Made by a program: the position numbers and the translations under genes
Part shown: positions 25,872 to 34,261 of the stretch, one piece after another
Position numbering within the stretch: position 1 is the first letter of the stretch
How the letters are laid out: each line of letters begins with the position of its first letter
Assembly: GCA_959347425.1 (NCBI GenBank)
Contig: OY365741.1
Span: 1,326,501 to 1,390,500 of the forward strand
DNA: 64,000 nucleotides
Reading direction: 5' to 3'
Origin: an uncultured Amylibacter sp.
GTDB taxonomy: Bacteria; Pseudomonadota; Alphaproteobacteria; Rhodobacterales; Rhodobacteraceae
The notes under the pieces: generated by a model
The model's database searches: none
The model's input: the letters and a program-made list of their open reading frames with translations, nothing else
What the model was told of the DNA's origin: nothing

Positions 25872-25892
25872 AAGCCCCCAAAGGGCTTTTGT
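25872..25892 (+). terminator. Possible terminator after mobB-moeA
   Basis: AAGCCC (25872-25877) pairs with GGGCTT (25883-25888) followed by a short T-run; the tail is brief, so the call is moderate. Confidence 0.45.
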
Positions 25893-25988
25893 CGGGCAGA
25901 CCTATCGTCTAGAAAACAACGCCCCTGTTACCACGTGCCACTATGACCCGCGGTTATTTTATTTGAAAATCTTTGCCAAGCATAGATC

Positions 25989-26039
25989 GGGCTTTTGGCA
26001 TGTCCCTGCTCACAGAGCAGGGGCTACGCACAAAAGACC
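25989..26039 (+). repeat. Interspersed palindromic element, copy A
   Basis: Left arm GGGCTTTTGGCATG and right arm GGCTACGCACAAAAGACC flank a self-complementary centre (CCCTGCTC, loop ACA, GAGCAGGG). The same arms occur inverted at 30591-30637 around a different hairpin. It lies between moeA and secB 3' ends. Confidence 0.7.
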
Positions 26040-26057
26040 CCGCCTTTTGAAAATTGG

Positions 26058-26561
26058 TTAATTCTCAGTCTTACTCTCCGCCGCGCGTTTTTGCAATTCC
26101 GCACGATATAGCGCAAGATAATCAATATTATCAATGTTCAGGGGCGGATAGCCACCATCGCTCGTCACGTCATGGACAATTCGGCGCATAAAGGGGAACA
26201 ACATCCGCGGACATTCTATCATTAAAAACGGATGGAGCTGCTCATCAGCGACATTTTGCACCAGAAAAACCCCGCCGTAATCCAGTTCCAGCAGAAAAAT
26301 AGTGGTGGTATCGACCAGCGCACTGACGGTCATTTTCTGGGTGATTTCATACAAGCTCTCCCCCGCGTTACGTGCGTCAATATTCACTTGGACAGAGATA
26401 TTGGGCTGGCTTTTCATCGTGATATTCTTTTGCACCGCCAAGTTTTCAAAGGACAAATCACGGATATATTGTCTTTGACATTTCATAATCGGCTGGGGCG
26501 CAGCTTGCTCAGAGGCGGGTTTTGCCGCGGCCTCTGGTTTTGGTTTTTTTTCATCTGCCAT
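26058..26561 (-). CDS. secB: Protein-export chaperone SecB
   Basis: Tetrameric cytosolic chaperone that keeps preproteins unfolded and passes them to SecA. 167 residues with an extra N-terminal Lys/Ala/Pro-rich tail (about 24 residues). Core motifs: QYIRDLSFENLAV (about 31), FLLELDYGGVFLVQN (about 89), ECPRMLFPFMRRIV (about 115) and GGYPPLNIDNIDYLALYRAEL (read as PPLNIDNIDYLALY, about 138). AAGGAG is 9 bases before the ATG. The convergent-divergent arrangement with fxsA and timA is the standard alphaproteobacterial one. Confidence 0.97.
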   Translation of the reverse strand: MADEKKPKPEAAAKPASEQAAPQPIMKCQRQYIRDLSFENLAVQKNITMKSQPNISVQVNIDARNAGESLYEITQKMTVSALVDTTTIFLLELDYGGVFLVQNVADEQLHPFLMIECPRMLFPFMRRIVHDVTSDGGYPPLNIDNIDYLALYRAELQKRAAESKTEN

Positions 26562-26661
26562 TGGGGTGGCTCCTTTTTATTTGGGGTTTATATTGGTATT
26601 TTATCGCAAAAACCCCAGTTTGGCAATATCTTTATTTGGTATCTTTATTTGCCATATTTAT

Positions 26662-27147
26662 TTAGCGATTGTTTTTGCTATCAGAGTCTTCCTCAAAACT
26701 ATAATCCGCCTCTATATCCGCGTTCTTATTGGGCGAGTGATTAGGGGAATGATTCGCCCCCCCATGACGCGGTGGCGTTTTTATCCCAGCCACAATCCCC
26801 GCCACCACGCTTGCGATAATCACACCACGCACACGGCGGCTCATCAATAAAAACCCAACTCCATCGGTGAAAAACCCGGGCGTTAATAACAAAACCCCGG
26901 CGATAACTATCATTGCGCCGTGCGCCACCTCTGGCGCGGGGTTGCCACCTTGCGCTGCCACCGTGCGAATCGTTTGCAGTGCCCCCAAACCTTGGCTGCG
27001 GAACAGCCCCGTGCCAATGATTGCCGTTAAAATAACCACACCCAAAGTCGCCCATAGCCCCAAAAACCCGCCGATTTGAATGAAAAGCGCGATTTCAATC
27101 AAAGGAATCCCAAGAAAAACCATAAAAAGTAAAAATTTGACGCTCAT
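26662..27147 (-). CDS. fxsA: FxsA family membrane protein
   Basis: 161 residues from the ATG at 27147, preceded by AGGAGG; a longer frame to 27231 lacks such a site. Two to three membrane segments are visible (LLFMVFLGIPLIEIALF, LWATLGVVILTAIIGTGLF and, later, AMIVIAGVLLLTPGFFTDGV), matching FxsA, known in E. coli for suppressing F-exclusion of phage T7. The cytosolic C-terminus is His/Asn/Asp-rich (NHSPNHSPNKN). Its cellular role here is unknown. Confidence 0.9.
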   Translation of the reverse strand: MSVKFLLFMVFLGIPLIEIALFIQIGGFLGLWATLGVVILTAIIGTGLFRSQGLGALQTIRTVAAQGGNPAPEVAHGAMIVIAGVLLLTPGFFTDGVGFLLMSRRVRGVIIASVVAGIVAGIKTPPRHGGANHSPNHSPNKNADIEADYSFEEDSDSKNNR

Positions 27148-27249
27148 AACATTGCCTCCTAGCCAATAAACCTTTATTATACCATAAAGTCGGATTTTGC
27201 CAGACGAAATGTTATACAAGATTCGGAGCAAATTATTAAGGAGACAATC

Positions 27250-27906
27250 ATGGGTTCAAGTATTCAAATTATTATTTTGGCAATCGCCGCGGTGTTTATG
27301 ATTTTAAAACTGCGCGGAGTTTTGGGTACGCGGGAGGGATTTGAAGCCCCGCTGAAAAAACCTGAGGATGCTCCCGTGCCGTCCCCGAAATCTTTGCAGG
27401 TGGTACAGGCAGAGATTGACGAGGATATAACAAACCATGTCCCCGCCGATAGTCCAGCCGCGCGGGCGTTGCAATCCATGAAACAGATGGACGGGCGGTT
27501 TAGCGTAACTGAGTTTCTGACAGGGGCGCGGATGGCCTATGAGTGGATTGTCGTCGCCTTTGAATCCGATGATTTGGATGTGTTAAAAACCCATTTGTCC
27601 GATAGTGTCTATAAGGATTTTGCCGCCGTGATTAAGCAAAGGCAGAAAAAGGGTTATCGCGTTGATGCGGAGTTTATTGGCGTGCGCCAGATGGATTTGA
27701 AGGAGGCGAGCTTTAATAAAGACACCGCCATTGCGCGGATTGGTGTGGCGTTTGTCGGCGAGCTGACTTCGGTGGTTTTGGATGCCAAGGACAAGGTGAT
27801 TGAGGGTAATAAAAATCGGGTGAAGGCGCAGAAAGACCTGTGGTATTTTGTCCGCAATATGGCCGAGGATGACCCGAATTGGAAATTGGTTGAGACGGCT
27901 GGCTAA
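27250..27906 (+). CDS. timA: Tim44/TimA family membrane-associated protein
   Basis: 218 residues: one N-terminal membrane helix (IIILAIAAVFMILKLRGVLG), a linker, and a Tim44-like domain from about residue 80 (FSVTEFLTGARMAYEWIVVA, DVLKTHLSDSVYKDF, RVDAEFIGVRQMD, DLWYFVRNMAEDDPNWKL). Alphaproteobacterial relatives are the bacterial counterparts of mitochondrial Tim44 and probably act in envelope protein handling. AAGGAG precedes the ATG. It is divergent from fxsA-secB. The lytic transglycosylase gene mltA that often follows is absent here; smr comes next. Confidence 0.9.
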   Translation: MGSSIQIIILAIAAVFMILKLRGVLGTREGFEAPLKKPEDAPVPSPKSLQVVQAEIDEDITNHVPADSPAARALQSMKQMDGRFSVTEFLTGARMAYEWIVVAFESDDLDVLKTHLSDSVYKDFAAVIKQRQKKGYRVDAEFIGVRQMDLKEASFNKDTAIARIGVAFVGELTSVVLDAKDKVIEGNKNRVKAQKDLWYFVRNMAEDDPNWKLVETAG

Positions 27907-27948
27907 CGGCTGGCTAAACGTTTCTATTAGAATTTTTAGGGGACGGCT

Positions 27949-28578
27949 GTGGCGGGTAAAATCGATAAGACGGATTTGGATTTGTGGCAGGCGGTTGTGA
28001 AAGACATCGTGCCGATTCCTGAGGATTTGCGCGAGAAGTCGGAGACGATTGAAAAGTCTGCGGGTAAAAAGTCTGTTAAAAAGTCTGTTAAAATTTCTGG
28101 GCAGGTTGGCTCGCCCAAGAGCCCGGTTTTGCCACCAAAACCATCCCCGAAACCGAACCCGAAACCCAGCCCGAAAAAAACCACAAAACGACCAGAGGTT
28201 ATCGTGTCGGCACCCCGTGCTTTGACCTCACCCACTATGGATAGGCGCAATTTCAATCGTTTGCAAAAGGGGCAGATGCCGATTGATGCACGGCTGGATT
28301 TGCACGGTATGACCGTGGAGCAAGCAAAACTGCGATTAAAGAGCTTTTTGCTGAATGCCCACGCACGGGGCGATCGCGTGATTCTGGTTATCACGGGCAA
28401 AGGTCTGCGCAGTGGTTTTGATGAATTCAACCGCCCGAATCGCGGGGTGATTCGCGAAGGCTTGCCCCAATGGGTAAAGGATAAAACCCTTGCCCCGATG
28501 ATTGTGCAAATCACCCCGGCCCATCGTCAGCACGGCGGGGATGGCGCGTTTTATCTGTATCTACGGCGCAAGCGGTGA
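27949..28578 (+). CDS. Smr domain protein
   Basis: 209 residues from a GTG start (AGGGGA 5 bases upstream). The N-terminal half is a low-complexity Lys/Pro/Ser linker with repeats (KKSVKKSVK; PKPSPKPNPKPSPKK). The C-terminal Smr domain shows LDLHGMTVEQAKLRL (about 116-130), ITGKGLRSG (about 147) and a late RQHGGDGAFYLYLR. Smr domains are nucleic-acid-binding or endonucleolytic; relatives cleave mRNA at collided ribosomes or act on DNA. Its 3' end overlaps the convergent MFS gene by 18 bases. Confidence 0.92.
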   Translation: MAGKIDKTDLDLWQAVVKDIVPIPEDLREKSETIEKSAGKKSVKKSVKISGQVGSPKSPVLPPKPSPKPNPKPSPKKTTKRPEVIVSAPRALTSPTMDRRNFNRLQKGQMPIDARLDLHGMTVEQAKLRLKSFLLNAHARGDRVILVITGKGLRSGFDEFNRPNRGVIREGLPQWVKDKTLAPMIVQITPAHRQHGGDGAFYLYLRRKR

Positions 28579-29748
28579 ATTCGCATCCTTAAAAAACCGC
28601 CGACAAATAAACCAGCAAAACACGCATAACCCCAAGGCAATTACCGCATAAAACGGCATTTGCTGAGCAAACGACACACCTCTGTCAATAAAATATCCGG
28701 TTAAAATTGGACTCACAGCAGAGCTCATCACCATCGTTGTTTGCGCCAGCGAGCGTATCGCGCCGATATGTTCGGTGCCGTAAGACTCCGACCAAAACGC
28801 CATCGGAATCGTGGCATTGCCACCCTGCATCGCACCGACAAAAATAAAACCAAAGATAAACGCGACAACTCCGTTAAACTGGGAAAAGATAAAAAACCCA
28901 ACCACCACGGGCAGCAGGAAAATCGCCAATAGCCGATTTGCCCCGAATCGATCCACCATCGCCCCCCAAAACAGGGAAAACACAATGCTGGAAATGGTAT
29001 AAAACGGAAACAACGCGACAAAGGCGGTATGCGACCAGCCTGCGGTTTGGGCAAAATGCACCTGTTGGAAAAACAGCGCGGTTGACAGAAATGGCGGGAT
29101 GAAAACCACGGGCAAAACCCCCCAGAATAATCCGTGTTTCAAAACCTGGGCGCGTGTCCAATGTCGCCCGTTCAGCCCGTGCGCCGATTCGCGTTTTGAT
29201 TCGGATTGGGGCGTGCGTTCTTTGCGTAATAAAACCAACAGGATGATGAGCAAAATCACGGCTGTTCCAGCCGCCAAATACCAAGTTTTATACCACGCCA
29301 TAAACCCGATTAAAAAGGCAAAGAGAATCGGTAAAGTTGCCTCGCCAAAAGAAAAGCCTAGGGTGGTAAAGGCCAGCGCGCGCCCTCGGTTTTTTACAAA
29401 CCAACGGGACGCACCGACGACTCCGATGTGCGATAGCATCCCTTGCCCAGTAAAACGCAATAAAAAAATAATCACAGGTAATAAAATTAACGATGGATTA
29501 AGTGCCATTGCGATACAAGATAAACTGATAAGCCCGATAAAAACAACAGACAAAGTCCGCACGCGAAACAAATCGGCCAAACCGCCGGCCCAGAGGATAA
29601 TAAACCCACTGGCCATAGTCGCGCCGCCATAAATCGCCCCCCATTGCGTTGCGCTCAGGTTAAAATGCGCCATAATATCGCTCGCGAAAATAGCAATAAA
29701 AAACGTTTGCCCAAAGTTAGAGACAAACAATAATATCGCCGTTGCCAT
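28561..29748 (-). CDS. Major facilitator superfamily transporter
   Basis: 395 residues from the first ATG, with about 12 hydrophobic segments; the loop after segment 2 (GGLADLFRVRTLSVVF) and after segment 8 (GAMVDRFGANRLLAIF) are MFS repeats. Substrate unknown; the N-terminal WGAIYGGATMASGFIILW and the SHIGVVGASRWFVKNRGRAL stretch resemble nitrate/oxalate-type or general MFS members only loosely. Reading frame continues upstream of the ATG without a stop, and AGGAG lies 8 bases before an ATT codon at 29781, which would add 11 residues including the usual basic-Trp lead-in; the true start may therefore be non-canonical. Confidence 0.88.
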   Translation of the reverse strand: MATAILLFVSNFGQTFFIAIFASDIMAHFNLSATQWGAIYGGATMASGFIILWAGGLADLFRVRTLSVVFIGLISLSCIAMALNPSLILLPVIIFLLRFTGQGMLSHIGVVGASRWFVKNRGRALAFTTLGFSFGEATLPILFAFLIGFMAWYKTWYLAAGTAVILLIILLVLLRKERTPQSESKRESAHGLNGRHWTRAQVLKHGLFWGVLPVVFIPPFLSTALFFQQVHFAQTAGWSHTAFVALFPFYTISSIVFSLFWGAMVDRFGANRLLAIFLLPVVVGFFIFSQFNGVVAFIFGFIFVGAMQGGNATIPMAFWSESYGTEHIGAIRSLAQTTMVMSSAVSPILTGYFIDRGVSFAQQMPFYAVIALGLCVFCWFICRRFFKDANSPLAP

Positions 29749-29810
29749 CAGCCAACGGATGTTTTTTATGTAAAAAAGAATTGGCGAGGCTCCTGTAAAT
29801 GGCGCGAAAT

Positions 29811-30449
29811 TTAATGGGCAAAGGGCGCGGCATCACCCCAAAGCAGTTTCACTTTGGCATCGCGCCCGCAGCCTTTGCGATAACGTTTATAGGCATCGGC
29901 TTTGGTAACAAAACCAAACCGCGATAGGATTGTCTCGTCCGATTTGTAATAATCCTGATGGTAGTCACTGACCGGATAAAATACGCTGGCGGGGTAAATC
30001 GGCGTGGCAATATCGCGGTTTAAATCCGTGGCGGCCTGTTGTTTTGCCAGTTCTGCTGATTGGGTTTGCGCGGAATCGAAGGTGAAAACCGCGCTGGTAT
30101 AGGCGTGTCCTCTATCGCAAAACTGCCCGCCCGCATCGGTTGGATCAACCGAGCGAAAGAAATGGTGGAGCAGGGTATCATAATCTACCAGCTCATCATC
30201 AAAGATGATTTTCACAGCCTCTATATGATCGCCATGGGATCGATAGGTTGGTGCGGTGGTCGTGCCACCTGTAAAACCTGATTCGGCGGATGTGACACCC
30301 GCCACGGATTCAAAATCGGATTCCACGCACCAAAAACACCCACCAGCAAAAATGGCGGTTTGCGTGGCGGCACTAACGGGCTGGGCGATTAAAATTGCAC
30401 CAAAGACGGTTAGGGTTTTTAACAGGGAAAGTTTTGTGGGAAATGTCAT
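29811..30449 (-). CDS. msrA: Periplasmic peptide-methionine (S)-S-oxide reductase MsrA
   Basis: Reduces methionine-S-sulfoxide in proteins. 212 residues: residues 1-27 are a signal peptide (TLTVFGAILIAQPVSAA), so the enzyme is exported. The catalytic motif GGCFWCVESDFE is at about 36-47, with GYTGG-equivalent SGFTGGTTTAPTY (about 57) and DPTDAGGQFCDRGHAY (about 101), and a C-terminal cysteine (KGCGRD) probably resolving. AGGA lies about 13 bases upstream, rather far. A cytoplasmic electron donor (DsbD-like) would be needed. Confidence 0.95.
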   Translation of the reverse strand: MTFPTKLSLLKTLTVFGAILIAQPVSAATQTAIFAGGCFWCVESDFESVAGVTSAESGFTGGTTTAPTYRSHGDHIEAVKIIFDDELVDYDTLLHHFFRSVDPTDAGGQFCDRGHAYTSAVFTFDSAQTQSAELAKQQAATDLNRDIATPIYPASVFYPVSDYHQDYYKSDETILSRFGFVTKADAYKRYRKGCGRDAKVKLLWGDAAPFAH

Positions 30450-30590
30450 GAGAATGGGTATCCTTTTAAGGGTGGAGTATCAAGTGCAGTATAACCTAAC
30501 AATAAACCCTTATGAAAGTCAAGATGTCGTGATTAACGATTAATAGCCCTTCGGGTCTTCGTCATCGCTTGCGCGAATGCCGACCAGCGT

Positions 30591-30637
30591 GGTCTTTTGT
30601 GCGTAGCCCCCGCTTCGCGGGAGCATGCCAAAAGCCC
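30591..30637 (-). repeat. Interspersed palindromic element, copy B
   Basis: Read on the minus strand it has the same 14-base left arm and 18-base right arm as copy A at 25989-26039, but the centre is CCCGC-GAA-GCGGG. The stem is conserved while its sequence differs. Confidence 0.7.
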
Positions 30638-30819
30638 TTGGGTTACAAGATGATAATGATTCTATAAATTTACTATCTGGAATAACAAGACGTTAGAGTG
30701 GATTATTTGCAAAGAATACTTGGGAAGTGGTGATAGGTTTGCTCTAAATTTATTTAGGCTGTGCCTAGATACTAGGACAGGCTTTAGCCATAAAAACCCG
30801 TCCGCCCAAGCCTCGCAGA

Positions 30820-30863
30820 GGGGTGGGCGGGCGGGAAGCCCGAACAAAGGGGCTTGCCCCGAA
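30820..30863. repeat. G-rich tract with hairpin downstream of infB
   Basis: GGGGTGGGCGGGCGGGAA followed by an inverted repeat (GGGGCTTGCCCC at about 30849-30860). Resembles the element at 6952-6998; both lie at gene 3' ends. May terminate the infB transcript, although the T-run on the minus strand is on the far side. Confidence 0.4.
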
Positions 30864-30882
30864 GTGAGGGCGCAAGAAAAAA

Positions 30883-33441
30883 TCACAGATTCCGCGCGAT
30901 TTCCTCAATCGTAAAGATTTCTATCACATCGCCTTCGCGAATATCTTCATAATTCTCAAACGCCATACCGCATTCTTGACCAGATTTAACCTCTTTCACC
31001 TCGTCCTTAAACCGTTTTAGGGTTTTTAATGTGCCTTGATGAATCACCACATCATCGCGCAACAAACGCACACCCGCACTGCGTTCAGCCTTGCCCTCGG
31101 TGACTTCACAGCCGCCGATTTTACCAGCCCCCGTGATTTTATAGACCTTTTTAATGGTGGCATAACCGATAAAGGTTTCTTTAATCTCTGCCGATAACAG
31201 CCCACTGGCGGCCGCCTTAATATCATCAACAAGGTCATAAATAATCGAATAATAACGCGGGGTCAGCCCCTTTTGATTGGCAGAGGCACGGGCCGGGGCG
31301 TTGGCACGGACGTTAAACCCGATGACTTGGGCTGATGACGCCTCTGCCAGCGTGATATCGCTCTCGGTTATCGCGCCGACACCATAATGCAAGATCCGCA
31401 CGCGCACTTCGTCATTGCCGATTTTTTCCAAGGCTTGGATAATCGCCTCTGCCGAGCCCTGAACATCCGCTTTAATCACAAGCGGCAGTTCGGATACAAC
31501 CTCATCCGCGCGCGCCTTTGCCAGCAGTTGATCCAAGGTTGTATTCGCGCCAACGGCAGCACGGCGGTCTTTTGCCGCGGTTTGGCGATAATCGCAGATT
31601 TCGCGGGCTTTGGCTTCGGACACAACCACATTCAAAATATCACCCGCTTCGGGCGTGGAGTTCAAACCCAAAACCTCTATCGGCATGGAGGGGGTTGCGA
31701 TATCCACCCGCTCGCCTTTGTCATTTATCAGCGCCCGAACCTTGCCCCAATGTTCGCCCGCGACAAAAATATCGCCCTTTTTCAAAGTGCCATGTTGGAT
31801 GAGAACGCTTGCCACTGGACCGCGACCCGTGTCCAATTTTGCCTCAATAACCGCGCCTTGGGCGAGTCTATCTGGGTTGGCTTGCAGTTCCAATAATTCG
31901 GCTTGCAGGGAAATCGCATCAACCAAATTATCCAAACCCGCCCCTGTTTTGGCGGATATTTCCACGTCTTGAACGTCGCCCGACATAGACTCCACCACGA
32001 TGTTATGTTGCAATAAATCGGTGCGGACTTTGTTAATATCCGCGTCAGGCAAATCGGTTTTATTGATGGCAACGATGACCGGGACTTTGGCGGCAAGGGC
32101 GTGGGAAATCGCCTCTATCGTTTGCGGTTTAACGCTGTCATTGGCGGCAACCACCAGAATAACAATATCGGTGACCTGCGCACCACGCGCCCGCATGGAG
32201 GTAAAGGCGGCGTGTCCTGGGGTATCCAAAAACGTAATCTCCGCACCCGTTTTGGCGGTGATTTGATAGGCACCGATATGTTGGGTGATACCCCCAGCCT
32301 CGCCCGTTACAACAGACGTTTTACGCAGAGCATCCAGTACCGAAGTTTTGCCGTGATCGACATGCCCCATGATGGTAACAACAGGGGCGCGGGGGCGCAA
32401 ATCGGCAGGCAAATCTGGCGTTTGTTCAATCGCATCCTCCACATCCGCGTCAGAGACTCGGGTGATATTATGCCCGAATTCGGCAACAATTAATTCCGCC
32501 GTGTCTGCGTCTATCGTTTCATTTTGCGTCGCCATGATACCGTTTGTCATCAATGCCTTGACCACAGAATTGGTTTTTTCCGCCATGCGATTCGCCAGCT
32601 CCTGCACGGTGATGGTCGGTGGCAATTGCACATCGCGGATGATTTTTTCACGCGGGGCGGCTTCGCCACGTAATTCGCGTCTTTGCCGTTCTTGTTTGCG
32701 TTTGATAGAGGCCAGCGAGCGTTGATGCCCATCATTATCCTGCAAAGCCTGTGAAATGGTCAGCTTACCCGCACGGCGGCGTTCATTGTCACCAGAACGG
32801 GCGTTTGGACGGTGGGTTTTCTTATCTTCGTTTTGCGGTTCAAGGTTTTTACCCCGAGCCGAGGGTCCGCGTGATTTGGGTTTGTCGACCATATCTTGGG
32901 GGATATCTTGCGGGATATCTTGCGGAATATTTGGGGGCAGGTCTTGGGGTGCGGTATCGCGGATGGGTTTTGGCGAGTCTTTGCTCAAATCCTTGCTTGC
33001 GTCTTTATCCACCTCTTTTGGTGGTTCTTTTTTCACCTCAGGTTTGGCGTCTTTCTGCGTCAAACCGCGTTTTTTATTATGAATATCCTGCTCAACCTTG
33101 TCTTTTTCAATACGCTGGCGGCGACGTTCTTCGCGTTCTTCTTCGCGCAAAGATGCCTCCTGCTGGTCGGTTGATTGGCGCGCTGATTCTAGCCGTTTTG
33201 CCTCTTCCAAGGCCTTCATACGACGTTGAACATCCTTATCCGTGGATTGCATCGGCGAAGAAGTCGCCGAGCCACCCGTGGGCGTAGCCCCGCCCGCAGG
33301 TTTTATCAGTCGGCGTTTTTTCTTTTCCACAACGATGGGCGAGGAACGGGTGCGATTGAATGAGGGTTTGCCCCCCGTGGGCGTGCTGCCCGCACCTGTC
33401 CCGCCACTGAGTCCTAGGGGTTTTCGCGGTCTATCATTCAT
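30883..33441 (-). CDS. infB: Translation initiation factor IF-2
   Basis: GTPase that recruits fMet-tRNA to the 30S subunit. 852 residues from ATG 33441. The N-terminal third is a charged low-complexity region (Lys/Glu/Arg-rich, with PQDI repeats about 165-180), then the IF2-N domain ([22 protein letters not shown]), the G domain with [17 protein letters not shown] and NKTDLP, and the C-terminal fMet-tRNA-binding domains. A longer frame to 33570 is rejected because ylxR occupies it and its extra residues are a frame-shadow of ylxR's repetitive tail. The ATG overlaps the ylxR stop by 8 bases, implying translational coupling. Confidence 0.97.
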   Translation of the reverse strand: MNDRPRKPLGLSGGTGAGSTPTGGKPSFNRTRSSPIVVEKKKRRLIKPAGGATPTGGSATSSPMQSTDKDVQRRMKALEEAKRLESARQSTDQQEASLREEEREERRRQRIEKDKVEQDIHNKKRGLTQKDAKPEVKKEPPKEVDKDASKDLSKDSPKPIRDTAPQDLPPNIPQDIPQDIPQDMVDKPKSRGPSARGKNLEPQNEDKKTHRPNARSGDNERRRAGKLTISQALQDNDGHQRSLASIKRKQERQRRELRGEAAPREKIIRDVQLPPTITVQELANRMAEKTNSVVKALMTNGIMATQNETIDADTAELIVAEFGHNITRVSDADVEDAIEQTPDLPADLRPRAPVVTIMGHVDHGKTSVLDALRKTSVVTGEAGGITQHIGAYQITAKTGAEITFLDTPGHAAFTSMRARGAQVTDIVILVVAANDSVKPQTIEAISHALAAKVPVIVAINKTDLPDADINKVRTDLLQHNIVVESMSGDVQDVEISAKTGAGLDNLVDAISLQAELLELQANPDRLAQGAVIEAKLDTGRGPVASVLIQHGTLKKGDIFVAGEHWGKVRALINDKGERVDIATPSMPIEVLGLNSTPEAGDILNVVVSEAKAREICDYRQTAAKDRRAAVGANTTLDQLLAKARADEVVSELPLVIKADVQGSAEAIIQALEKIGNDEVRVRILHYGVGAITESDITLAEASSAQVIGFNVRANAPARASANQKGLTPRYYSIIYDLVDDIKAAASGLLSAEIKETFIGYATIKKVYKITGAGKIGGCEVTEGKAERSAGVRLLRDDVVIHQGTLKTLKRFKDEVKEVKSGQECGMAFENYEDIREGDVIEIFTIEEIARNL

Positions 33442-34198
33442 CTGTTTTATCCGTTTTGTTATCTGTGGTGCTATTTGTGGTGCTATTTGTGGGGGTGTCT
33501 GTGGTGCTATTTGTGTGCGTATCAAACCGACTATCAGGATTGCGAAGCCCCGCCAGTCGCCGTGCATCATTTTGGATTTTGCGGTTTAATCCGTGGGCGT
33601 TTAGCAAGGCATGTATGACATGGTCGCGCCCGAAAGCCAAACCCAGCTCTGCCGAGGTTAAACACATAAGTGCCGCGTGGTGGTTTTCCGGATGGTTGAT
33701 TTTCTTTAATTGATTGGGCGAGCCATCGCTGGCCTGTAATAAAAGCTGCCCCCTTTGCAAGGGCAGGTTGGTTTTTATCCGCTCAAACCCGCAAATCGCC
33801 CGACCATTACGTCTTGATAAAGATATTAACCCAATAAGCCGTTTTGCCAAAATCGTGCAAATCGTTTGCATCAAATCATCTGGCAGGGTGATTGGTTTTT
33901 TCGTATTCGCTTTACCTGCCCGCGCAAAGGCGTTTTGTTTAATCGCGCGGGTGATAATATCGGGTTTGGCAAACACCCAAAGCCCGCGCCCGGGCAGGTT
34001 TTCCATAATATCGGGTGTGACCAGCCCATCGGGGCTGATAGCAAAGCGAATCATTTTTTCCTTTGGGAAAGGTTCGCGCAACACAATACAGGTACGAGCA
34101 GAATGGGCAAAGCCAGCCGCCAAAGCCTCTGCCGAGGGTTTTTGACGCGGAACATGGCGAATTTTCGCATGTTTTGCTGTTTGAACCACTTGTCCCAT
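33434..34198 (-). CDS. ylxR: YlxR/L7Ae RNA-binding protein
   Basis: 254 residues. N-terminal YlxR (DUF448) domain: [20 protein letters not shown] (about 36-55) and [15 protein letters not shown] (about 66-80), followed by an L7Ae-like domain ([17 protein letters not shown], about 127-143, then [14 protein letters not shown] and [17 protein letters not shown]). It lies in the conserved place between nusA and infB, where relatives bind RNA or modulate RNase P. The C-terminal tail (about 228-254) is a Thr/Asn/Ser repeat ([17 protein letters not shown]) produced by 12-base tandem repeats at about 33462-33520. Confidence 0.93.
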   Translation of the reverse strand: MGQVVQTAKHAKIRHVPRQKPSAEALAAGFAHSARTCIVLREPFPKEKMIRFAISPDGLVTPDIMENLPGRGLWVFAKPDIITRAIKQNAFARAGKANTKKPITLPDDLMQTICTILAKRLIGLISLSRRNGRAICGFERIKTNLPLQRGQLLLQASDGSPNQLKKINHPENHHAALMCLTSAELGLAFGRDHVIHALLNAHGLNRKIQNDARRLAGLRNPDSRFDTHTNSTTDTPTNSTTNSTTDNKTDKTDE

Positions 34199-34261
34199 TC
34201 TTTTTGCTCTTTTTTTTGCTTTTGTTTGTTTGATTAGTTAGTTGATTAGTTAGATAGTTAT

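Larger units (their letters stand above)
30450..30882. other. msrA-infB intergenic region rich in palindromes
   Basis: 433 bases without a convincing gene. It contains two heptad units (30529-30542), the palindromic element copy B (30591-30637), a small inverted repeat TAGGC-TGT-GCCTA (about 30768-30780), and a G-rich tract followed by GGGGCTTGCCCC just downstream of infB. Confidence 0.5.

Noticed and set aside
33442..33570. N-terminal extension of IF-2
   Set aside because: These codons are an alternative frame of the repetitive ylxR tail; ATG 33441 gives the normal N-terminus.
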